DNA of 64,000 nucleotides from Lucinisca nassula (taxonomy: Eukaryota; Mollusca; Bivalvia; Lucinida; Lucinidae). The stretch lies in NCBI GenBank assembly GCA_963580285.1, contig OY757021.1, positions 93,669,221 to 93,733,220 on the forward strand. The letters run 5' to 3'. The notes beneath the pieces are model-generated. The model was not told the origin of the DNA, did no database searches, and saw only the letters and a program-made list of their open reading frames with translations. Shown one piece after another: positions 20,105-28,429 of the stretch. The translations under genes and the position numbers were made by a program. Positions within the stretch are counted from its first letter, which is position 1; the number at the start of each line of letters is the position of its first letter.

Positions 20105-21890
20105 CAGGGCTTTAGATAAGGCTGCGTACCGCGTAAATTACGAAAATAATTGGGATGATACTCCTTTTTTCAAATCTGCTGCGTATCAGGTACGAAAAAC
20201 AAATTAGCATTACGCATTTAATATTTTTTGAGAGCGTATTTGGAACGCACGTGAAATAAATGACGTGTGTAATAAAAGGCGGGAAATTCTCACACGGCAA
20301 AATTATGCATTCATACTGAATTATTTCAAGGGAATCAAGTTTTATTGGGGTTGGGGTTACGGTCCTTTCAAGATTATATCACATATAGAGCCGATCCGAT
20401 CGTTAATCAGGTGGGCGTAAACCGGAGTAATCTGAACTACAGTAAGACGAGCGAGCAGTGAAGTCTCGGATCAGTTAGCGCATGCGCACGAGCCTTCATT
20501 AGCCTTATTGATTGGATGAGCAGGTCATTGCTCAACAGTATCGACGCCCATCAGTCTGCACATCGCTGATTTTACAAGCTGGGTTATCCAAACGGACTTG
20601 CGTAGTTGTTGCGCATGTTGTTCTGACTTACATAGTGGTTGCGCATGCTGGTCTAAGTCTTCGAGTATCGTGCGACCAGTGAAGACTCGGAGTAGCCTGC
20701 GCATCATTGCAAACTGCTCAGTCTTCGCTGACCCCAAGAGCCTTTTGCAGGGCTACTCAGAGATAGGTGAGAAAAAAGGTTGCCCGAGTTGCGCATGTTG
20801 ATCTGGGCCTTTGCAAGGTAATGTGAGACGCAGCTCGGTATACACACTGTTTACTTGTAATACTGTCGCAGACTGATCAAGCCGCGGGGATATTGCAAAC
20901 ACTAGCTTCGCAATTTGATCAGAGTCTTTGCAGATCATTGGCAACCAGTGAAGACGCACGTTCAGCATGAGTTCTGAAACGTCAAATGACATGGATAATT
21001 ATTGAGTAGTCTCCCTTGAACAGATTACTTATTCAGTCATCGGTTATTTTTTGTATTGCTTTAATAACATGCTTTCAGATGAATCAAACAAATTATTTTT
21101 TATTTAAATATTATAATTCTATATTAAAAAATACCTAGAAGTTAAATGTTCAAATGTTTTTTTTAAATAATAAACGTTGCTATTGCTTCGACCCAGTACA
21201 CCACTTACTTGTGAAATGCATGTACATATAAATGTATATAATCGTGTGAGAAGCCAACTGATCATAGCGATTTTGATGGCATTTCATAAACCAAAACATG
21301 CTGCCCAAATTTTTCATGCAAAAGTTCCCTACCCAGCCTAGCGCCCCTCTGCCCTAAAATCCTAGTTGGCTCACTATCGAAGGGTGGAAGAAAATAAAAT
21401 ATCCATGGACAATATATGATGAAATTGAGAATATGGTTTTGAAAAGGAATTTTAAAGTTTTAAAGAATATGAGTTTCACTCCATATCTTGGACAATAAAG
21501 TGAAGCTGATATTCTAAATTTTTAGAAACTCTTTGGCCACAATAATCAGCCATTGAAGTCCTGCTATCCGCCAAGACAACTGAACCACAAAAGTTAGATT
21601 TCTATGTCAACAAACTGCTCAGAAGAGATTTCAATATGGCATTGTTTTGTCTGATTTGTGGCCGGGCATACTGCTTGTTTTCTAATAGACACAGATATTG
21701 AATATGTGTATACATAAGAAAACAAACAGTACACCTGGCCACAAATCAGTCCATAAAAACATTGTGTCGAGACTGCAAAATGAAGTTTTTTGGTTTATTT
21801 TTCAGTACTCTTAAAAATTTCTCGTTACTCCTTTTTTTAAAAAAGGACGAGTACTGTACTCTTTTGAAAGAAAAATTATCTAAAGCCCTG
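20105..21890. mobile_element. 1.79-kb TIR element inserted between Helentron protease and Rep
   Basis: Perfect 15-bp terminal inverted repeats: CAGGGCTTTAGATAA at 20105-20119 and its complement TTATCTAAAGCCCTG at 21876-21890. They are flanked by the 6-bp direct repeat ATTTAC (20099-20104 and 21891-21896). Family-like Helentron protein sequence stops at one side (…FDSHSHG) and resumes at the other (NGLSVPDGKS…), so this is an insertion. No transposase frame is visible, so it is non-autonomous. CAGGG ends suggest hAT, but hAT normally gives 8-bp duplications, so the superfamily is left open. It contains a GC-rich part (about 20340-20990) with many GCGCA-type motifs and a foldback palindrome. 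Confidence 0.85.
21630..21770. repeat. Foldback palindrome (~45-bp arms)
   Basis: The left arm contains CTGATTTGTGGCC at 21651; the right arm ends GGCCACAAATCAG at 21749. The arms also share TACTG and TGTTTTCT blocks, and weaker matching extends outward on both sides (CATTGTTTT at left, its complement at right). The loop is about 30 bp. It would form a long hairpin in single strands or RNA. It lies wholly inside the TIR element. Confidence 0.8.
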
Positions 21891-21892
21891 AT

Positions 21893-22933
21893 TTACCCAT
21901 GTGAATGTGAATCAAATATAAAATATTTACAATCTCTCTTGAACACAGAGCAACAAATTGAACCCATCATTAATAAAACACTTGGAGAATTTTGTAGAGA
22001 AGTGTACAATGCTTGGTGAAGAGTAGGTAAACTGGTATTGACAAACTGTTCTGTGCAAAGACCTGTCACAATAGCAGATGTTTTCACAACAACTTCTTTG
22101 TTTAAAATTGAAACTAATCTTGGAAGTTCATCAAAGCTTAGTAACTTACTCCTGAATTTACCTTCTGCCTTTAATCCACCAATGATCTTATTATACAGAC
22201 TATCTCCAGCTAAAAGAATGTTGTCTAGATCTGTACTACAAGCAATGTCTGAGTATGCTGCATATATTGAACAAAGTGCATTTGCAGTACATTGGCATCC
22301 TCTGGACTCATTGCTAAATATTTCTGAACCTTGGTGAAAAGATCCCAGTTCAAATTTGACAGAGTTAAATGGACCATTAGAAGGCTTCCATAGCACTGTT
22401 TCAGTTTGTTCCATTAAAGGAAATGCTGTATACATAATTTTTTCATCAACTTGTGAACAGCTTGAAAATACAGTGTTTGTAAATTCTATGGGTGAATGTA
22501 TTTGGGTATTTTGTCCTAGTTGTTGTCTGTTAGTATTGTCATTTGAACTTTGCAAAACTTCGATATTTTGTTCTGGTTGTTTTCTGTTAATATCTTTGTC
22601 ATTTCTACTTTGTAATACTGAGTTCATATCTTTGTCATTTCTACTTTGTAAAACTGAAGCATCAGATGTCACGCTGAGGCAGGTCATACCCACATCTGAA
22701 GAACTAGATGACCCTGGGCCAGATGATACACTGGGGCAGGTCATACCCACATCTGACAAAATAATTGACCCTGGCACAGATGTCCCCATCGCTACAAGCG
22801 ATTGGGGTTTAGATCCTCCACGATCTATGAGGGGGGTCAGGCCCACATCTGAGATAAGTAACCCAGGGCTACTACCATTAGCCCTCACCATGGTCTTTGC
22901 CAATGACTTCTTCCATGTCTTCTTGCGTGGCAT
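21893..22933 (-). CDS. Helentron N-terminal protein with OTU/papain-like cysteine protease domain
   Basis: 346 residues. The basic start MPRKKTWKKSLAKT is followed by a low-complexity linker with short internal repeats (SDVGMTC three times in variant form, VLQSRNDKD twice) to about residue 145. A globular part from about 165 carries RGCQCTANALCSI (candidate catalytic Cys215) and, at the end, KYFIFDSHSHG (Asp341, His343), the layout of papain-fold deubiquitinase-like proteases found at the front of many Helentron polyproteins. The frame ends at the insertion site of the TIR element; the sequence resumes at 20104 in a different phase, one base off after simple excision. The start at 22933 is supported by a good splice acceptor just upstream (22942). 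Substrate unknown; polyprotein processing or removal of ubiquitin marks are the usual suggestions. Confidence 0.75.
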   Translation of the reverse strand: MPRKKTWKKSLAKTMVRANGSSPGLLISDVGLTPLIDRGGSKPQSLVAMGTSVPGSIILSDVGMTCPSVSSGPGSSSSSDVGMTCLSVTSDASVLQSRNDKDMNSVLQSRNDKDINRKQPEQNIEVLQSSNDNTNRQQLGQNTQIHSPIEFTNTVFSSCSQVDEKIMYTAFPLMEQTETVLWKPSNGPFNSVKFELGSFHQGSEIFSNESRGCQCTANALCSIYAAYSDIACSTDLDNILLAGDSLYNKIIGGLKAEGKFRSKLLSFDELPRLVSILNKEVVVKTSAIVTGLCTEQFVNTSLPTLHQALYTSLQNSPSVLLMMGSICCSVFKRDCKYFIFDSHSHG

Positions 22934-22940
22934 ACCTCAA

Positions 22941-22962
22941 CCTGAAAGATACAAAAGCAGGT
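22941..22962 (-). promoter_or_regulatory. Candidate splice acceptor before the Helentron start codon
   Basis: On the minus strand CTTTTGTATCTTTCAG is followed by GTTGAGGT and then ATG (22933-22931). The polypyrimidine tract plus AG suggests that the first coding exon is preceded by an intron in the 5' UTR. The matching donor was not identified. Confidence 0.4.
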
Positions 22963-23189
22963 GTCTGCTTTAAAAGGAAAAGGGGAAACGGTATTATCTT
23001 TAAATAATTCAAAATCTTGCCTATACTTAATGAATTTTTGTAAAACAGACAGATTTTCTTTTCTCGCTTGTGCACAGTAATTTGACAAGGAAATCCCCCA
23101 AAAAACAAATGATAATCCTCTAGACTTTTATTATTCTGTATAGTTTTGCCAAGTATTTTTAATAGGAGACTTCAATGTGAGACTTCAAT

Positions 23190-23735
23190 GTGTGCGCCTG
23201 ATGCTCTGTCTTTTGTCGGATCCCTCGGAGTCTAAATGTTGGTTTTCTTTTGCTCCAGCAATTCTGTTGTTGTATGCTGTTGAGTCCTCAATCTTGTTTC
23301 ATCTCTGTATTTTTTTATTTGTATGTTCTCGGAGATGTTACACTGATGAGTTAGGAAGCCTTCATGCAGACTAAACAAAATTAGTGTATACCACGAAGAG
23401 GTAAGGGCGAGGATTATGGCCATGTAAAATCGATTTAAGCCCCCCAGTGGAATTCTTTCCACTGACCGTTCCAAGGCGGTTCTTCTGTGGCGGTTTATTT
23501 ATGTTGTTGTTTGTTACTTACTGTGTGTATCACTTATATCTTTTTATTTTGGATGGCCATTTGGCCATTTTGTGGGAAAGTAACTGTCCTTATGGCCTTC
23601 CTTTGTTTAGGTTTCCATTATGGTCTGGTCCCTTCATGTTTGTGTTTCTTTCCCTTTGGTGTCTTTGATGGGTGGAGTAAGTTAATTGTATCAATTCCTG
23701 ATCTTTGTTTTACTCCTACTTTAAAAGCCAACTGA
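23190..23735 (-). mobile_element. Dispersed ~530-bp non-coding repeat, copy B
   Basis: Reverse-orientation copy of the repeat at 4003-4530. It shares GGAGTCTAAATGTTGGTTTT, GATGAGTTAGGAAGCCTTCA, TGGATGGCCATTTGGCCATT and ATTGTATCAATTCCTGATCT. Frames on both strands are artefacts. It lies just upstream of the Helentron start and could overlap the element's 5' end. Confidence 0.8.
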
Positions 23736-23984
23736 ACTGTGTAAACAATTGCAACAGATGATGGTGAAAGTTGGGGCTCTGAAAAAATGGTTTAAACCCT
23801 TCCTCACATTCATTATTACTTTACATCCCAAAGTTGTTCTTTCATTGCAGTTTCATTTCATTTATTTTCATTTTTTATATCTTTTAATTTTCTAACACTT
23901 ATGACTGTGTGTCCAAATTATTTAATTTAGTAAAAGTTACCGAGTTACCACCTGTTTGGGAAAAAAACTACTTTTCCCAAAGCT

Positions 23985-24565
23985 TACTAAGAATTAGAGA
24001 GAATTTAATTCTATGTAATGTTGCTTAGTGCCTGAAGTTCTGTCTCTGGTCGGGTCCATCGGAGTCTAAATGTTGGTTTTCTTTTGCTCCAGCATTTCAG
24101 TGATTCCTTGCTGTCGAATCCTCGCCGTTTTTTCATCTCTGTGGTTCTTTGATTTTTGTGTTCACAGCAGTTGCACTGATGAGTTGGGAGACATTCATGA
24201 GGACTGAACAAATTGTCTAAATTGCTATGGAAATAAGTGTGAAGATTGTGACCATGTAAAATCGATTTAAACCCCCAGTGGAATTTGTTTTACTGACTGT
24301 TCCAAGATGGTTCTTCTGTCCCGGTTCATTTTTGTTATGGTTTGTCTTTGAGTGTTTGTATCGCTTATATTATTTTGTTTTGGATAGCCAATTGGCCATT
24401 TTGTGGGAAAGTAACTGTCCTTTTTGGCTTTCCACTATTGATGTTTCCATTACGGTCTGGTTGTTTCATGTTTGTGTTTCTTTCCCTTTGGTGTCTCTGA
24501 TCGGAGCTGTGGCTTAATTGCATCAATTCCTGATCATTACCTTCACTTCTATTTTGTTTGTTTCG
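23985..24565 (-). mobile_element. Dispersed repeat copy C, contiguous with a tRNA-like head
   Basis: The fullest copy. Its 3' side carries a hairpin-forming AGAATTAGAGAGAATTTAAT stretch (in the 54.6-kb copy this is a clean AGAATTAGA/TCTAATTCT stem). On the other side it runs without a break through ACTTCTATTTT into the tRNA-headed module at 24580-24862, so the two may be one ~870-bp element. Confidence 0.75.
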
Positions 24566-24862
24566 TTTACCACCCACTCAACACAATCTAGGTTATTTTT
24601 TAGCCAGTAAGGTTACCTAACCACACTATCAGGGCACCCTCATACGTAAGATATTCACCAATATAGTGCATATTCTTTGGCCAGAAACTGACAACAACCT
24701 TTATTAAATAAGCACAAGGGAGGTAATGACCTTATAATAGATTTCATGATCGATCTTCCAGCAATGAATGTTCCTAACCCTAGCAGGTATCCAATCTGCG
24801 ACCTCCTGATCACAAGTTAGACAGGCATCCTACTGCGCTACCAAGGCCAGAAGGGAAAGAGC
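24566..24862 (-). mobile_element. tRNA-derived SINE head and body
   Basis: On the minus strand the end near 24860 gives TGGTAGCGCAGTAGGATGCC (A-box-like) and GGTCGCAGATTGGATACC (B-box-like), followed by ~250 bp of body. A related copy lies at 27640-28037. The body leads into copy C of the ~530-bp repeat. Confidence 0.7.
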
Positions 24863-25750
24863 TACTAAATTGGCCCGTACCCTATGATTTTATTGTTTGT
24901 TAAGAAGTGTCTTTTTTTTGTCTTTCCCTTTGACTTTAAGGATAAGCTCTGGGTTCTGTTTCAATCAGTTCCTGTTTGAATCAGTTCCTGAAGTATCTTT
25001 CAGCATCAGTTTTATTACTTTTCTAGTAGTTCTCCAGATAAGCATTAATTAAAAAAAAAGTATAGTTGTTAAAAAAAACAGGTATTTACTGTTCTTTGAT
25101 ACTGCAATACCTCTTGATTGCCTCTATCATTTTTGCTTATTACTTCAAAAGTTTTTTGGTTTTTAGAGTATAAGTAACCTAACCTCTGACCTCAAACACA
25201 ATAGCATCAAACATTATTGGCAAGTTCAAATTATCAGCATGCAATATCAAGGATTTTCATGTTGATAATTGTACTTTGTCTTCATTCTTTTGGGCATGCA
25301 ATATCAAGGATTTTCATGTTGATAATTGTACTTTGTCTTCATTCTTTTGGGCACTGTATTATACAAACTATTCTTCTATCAAACAAAAGGTGTGATTCAC
25401 TCTGATTTTGCCAAAACCATTTACCTATTACTTTTTACTATCATTAACAAAACAATCATTCATTTACCTTGAAATACAGTGATGAGCTGTAACTTGTTTT
25501 AAGCACAGTTTTCCACTTTTTATACACAAGTCACAAACACTGTCTATATATCAGTCACTAAGTCACAAATACTGTCTATCTATCACTTTGTCAATTATTT
25601 AAACGTATATCCAACACAGTAAGAATATTTTCTTTTCAGAAATCTTGTTGATACTACAAAAAAGGAAAGCTGTATTAGACAAATTTACTGTAAAAAACAA
25701 ACCAATTTTTTTAAGAATCTGAAAAAATTACTGTTTCAATAAATTAAGAA
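24863..25750. other. AT-rich spacer with a 57-bp tandem duplication
   Basis: No gene found. The only structure is the duplication at 25237-25350. Confidence 0.5.
25237..25350 (+). repeat. Perfect 57-bp tandem duplication
   Basis: Two identical copies start at 25237 and 25294 (GCATGCAATATCAAGGATTT…). Complete identity indicates a very recent event or an assembly artefact. Confidence 0.95.
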
Positions 25751-26953
25751 ACAAGATGTGTTTGTGAAACAAGGATGCCCCCAGACAGTGCATGTTAAAT
25801 ATGAAAGCAGTATCACTAAGCAATCGAATGGTATGGCCAATGTTCAAGTCTTAAAAAAGTAGGTCAAGGTCATGAGGTCAAAAGTTATGGGATCGTTGGA
25901 AAGGTCTTGTGACATAGAATGCACATGTGAAATATGAAAGCCCTATCACTTACCAATCGAATGTTATGGTCAATATTAAAGTTTTTAAAAAATAGGTCAA
26001 ATGTCAAGGTCAAGGTAAAAAAATACGGTACCTATGGAAAGATCTTGTGATAAAGAATGCACATGTGAAATATGAAAGACCTATCACTTACCAATCCAAA
26101 CTTATGGACTGTGTTAAAGTTTTTAAAAAGTAGATCAAATGTCATGGTCAAGGTCATGAGGTCAAAAATTATGATACCACTGGAAAGGTCTTGTGACAAG
26201 GAATACACATGTGAAATATTAAAAGCCCTACGACTTACCAATCGAAAGTTATGGCCAATGTTAAAGTTTTTTTTAAAAGTAGGTCAAATGTCAAGGTCAC
26301 AAGGTCAAAAATTATGGTAACAATAGAAAGGTCTTGTGACAAGGAATGCACATGTGAAATATGAAACCCTATCACTTACCAATCAAAAGTTATGGCCAAT
26401 GTTAAAGTTTTTAAAAAGTAGTTGAAACGTCAAGATCAAGGTCATGAAGTCAAAAATTATGGTACCACTGGAAAGGTCTTGTGACAAGGAATGCACATGT
26501 GAAATACGAGCTATGTAAGCTATATCAATTACCATTCAAACATTATGCCCAATGTTAAAGTTTTTGTGAATGTTAAAAGTTTTTTTTAAAAGAAGTAGAT
26601 CAAATGACAAGGTCAAGAGGTCAAAAATTATGGTATCACTGGAACGGTCTTGTTACATGGAATAGGCATGTGAAATATGAAAGTCCTATCACTAACCAAT
26701 CAAACTTTATGGCTAATCTTAAAGTTTTTAAAAAGGAGGTCAAAAGAAGGTCAGATGTCAAGGTCATGATCACAAGGTCCAAATTTATGGTATCTCTTGA
26801 AAGGTATTGTGACAAGGAATGCACATGTGAAAGAAGAAAGCCCTATAAGTTACCATTCAAAAGTTATGCCCAATGTTCAGGTTTTTGCGGACAGACAAAC
26901 AGACAGACAGTCCAAAACTATATGCCCCCAGAATCTTTGATTACGGAGGCATA
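25751..26953 (+). repeat. Third pearl-like family, ~145-bp internal repeat
   Basis: Starts ACAAGATGTGTTTGTGAAAC with TGCCCCC soon after, and ends with GACAGACAAACAGACAGACA (tetranucleotide run), TATGCCCCCAGAATC and a degenerate GGGGGCAT terminus (GGAGGCATAAAA). Between them are seven or eight units marked by CTTGTGACAAGGAATGCACA at 25906, 26044, 26190, 26333, 26478, 26649 and 26806 (spacings 138-171 bp), each with AGGTCAAATGTCAAGGTCA and TTAAAGTTTTTAAAA. Frames are artefacts. Confidence 0.8.
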
Positions 26954-27639
26954 AAAATAAAGTAATTTAAAATACTGATTAGCTGAACATCAGTATACTT
27001 ATTGCAGTTTTAAACTCAAATCTATAAAGGTATTTAAAATTAAATTCATGAAGAATTATCATTATATTTAAATATAAAGTGGATTTGATTTGTGTAAGGC
27101 TGATAAAATTGATTAAACTTTCATTCATTCAACAATTAAAAAGGTGACTAAGTATTATAAAATGCTTCCCTACCGGGAGCATAAGTCATGATCAGCAAGG
27201 CGGTTTTACTCCAGGAAGAGACCCTCTATGCACAGATGAAGGTATTAGAAAAGGTAAAAGAGTGTTTATTTAATGTATCTTTAAAACCAACTAAAACTAT
27301 TACTAAAAGTGATCTATCAATAAAAGTGATTAATATCCCACAAAAATGTCTACAGACAAATTGAATTATGCTATATACTTCTGCTCAGTTTTGTTGCAGA
27401 GATTATAAAATTTCAATTGCTACAGTTTTAGTTTTTACAATTTCATTCATACAACTAACATTATCCAAATAAGACTGGAATGCCATGCCAAACAACCTTC
27501 ATCTTTCTTACCTGGTACGTCCGCGATTACCCCTTTTGTGGATAACCATTGTTTATAACTTTTTTCAGATGAACATGGTTTGTTAGTTAATTTTGGGGAG
27601 CTGATGGGAGCTGTGGGTTTCCTGATCATTGCCTCCACT
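26954..27639. other. AT-rich spacer
   Basis: No coding frame or repeat recognised. Confidence 0.5.
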
Positions 27640-28037
27640 TCTATTTTTTGGCCAAGCCAACACTATTTAGTTAATTTTTGAGCCAGTTAGTTTGGTTTAA
27701 ACATTATTTATTTTGATTTGCCAAACATTAACAAGTTCATACATAGACAGAATACAATAGTACATGCAAACAGATTTGAAAACAAGCATTCAAGCCAGTT
27801 TGTTTAACTAACCACACTTTCGAGACAGGCTTATACGTAAGTGGTAAACCAGTACAGTGCACAGTCTTTCACCAGAAGTTGATAACCGCCCTTCTTGAAT
27901 CAGCAGAAGGGAATGACCAGAGAAAAGATTTCCTGATTGATAGCCATTTTAGAATGTTGCCAACCTCAGCAGGTATGGAACCCTTAACTTCTTGATCACC
28001 AGTCAGGAAAGCATCCAACAGAGCTACCAGTCTGGCT
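27640..28037 (-). mobile_element. tRNA-derived SINE, second copy, with ~115-bp internal insertion
   Basis: The minus-strand head near 28035 gives CTGGTAGCTCTGTTGGATGC and, further on, GTTAAGGGTTCCATACCTGC. The body matches 24566-24862 (AACCACAC, TATACGTAAG, AGTGCA). An extra AT-rich block (about 27698-27812) is bordered by AGCCAGTT-like repeats. It ends in the same AATAGAAGTGGAGGCAATGA sequence that leads into copy C at 24.5 kb. Confidence 0.7.
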
Positions 28038-28429
28038 TAGATGAATAAAAATTTTAAGACGAACAATCATTATATTCTTTAGCTAGAATAAACAATGTCC
28101 CGGGTACGACTATAAATGACACCAATATTACTCTTCACCATGCTGGAAACTATGTATCTTCATGCCTGGAATAATAAAAAAATAATAGTGTCAATGTTAA
28201 TAAAATACTTATTATCATTAACTACACATGTACAACAATGTATTGTTTATTTATATTACCATGCATACATCAAAATGCTCTCTAAAGGCTTGGGACATTT
28301 TCAATGATGGTAAAACATGTAAAAGTCTCTATTAATGATTCAATTTTCTCTAAAGTATTTTTATACATTCTGATGTCTAAAAAAACTGTACTAATTAAGT
28401 GCCCCTAGAGGGGAGTCACTTTTACCCCA
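28038..28429. other. AT-rich spacer before the second array
   Basis: Nothing recognised; similarity to the pearl core begins gradually around 28430. Confidence 0.5.

Larger units (their letters stand above)
13367..22933 (-). mobile_element. Autonomous Helentron (rolling-circle transposon), coding span
   Basis: Reading on the minus strand from 22933 to 13367: OTU-like protease, zinc-finger plus HUH Rep nuclease, PIF1-family helicase, EEP endonuclease. The C-terminal endonuclease distinguishes Helentrons from canonical Helitrons. The proteins appear to be one long polyprotein that is now broken by a TIR-element insertion (20105-21890) and three single-base frame changes (around 15840, at the T8 run 14797-14804, and near 13887). 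The termini are not defined: the region beyond 22933 and below 13367 shows no certain end. The copy is probably inactive, although all the catalytic motifs examined are intact, so it was lost recently or the breaks are sequence errors. Confidence 0.9.

Noticed and set aside
20105..21892. Intron between the Helentron protease and Rep exons
   Set aside because: A GTAAAT donor-like sequence exists, but splicing at the visible sites gives the wrong phase. Perfect 15-bp inverted ends with a 6-bp direct repeat fit a transposon insertion better.
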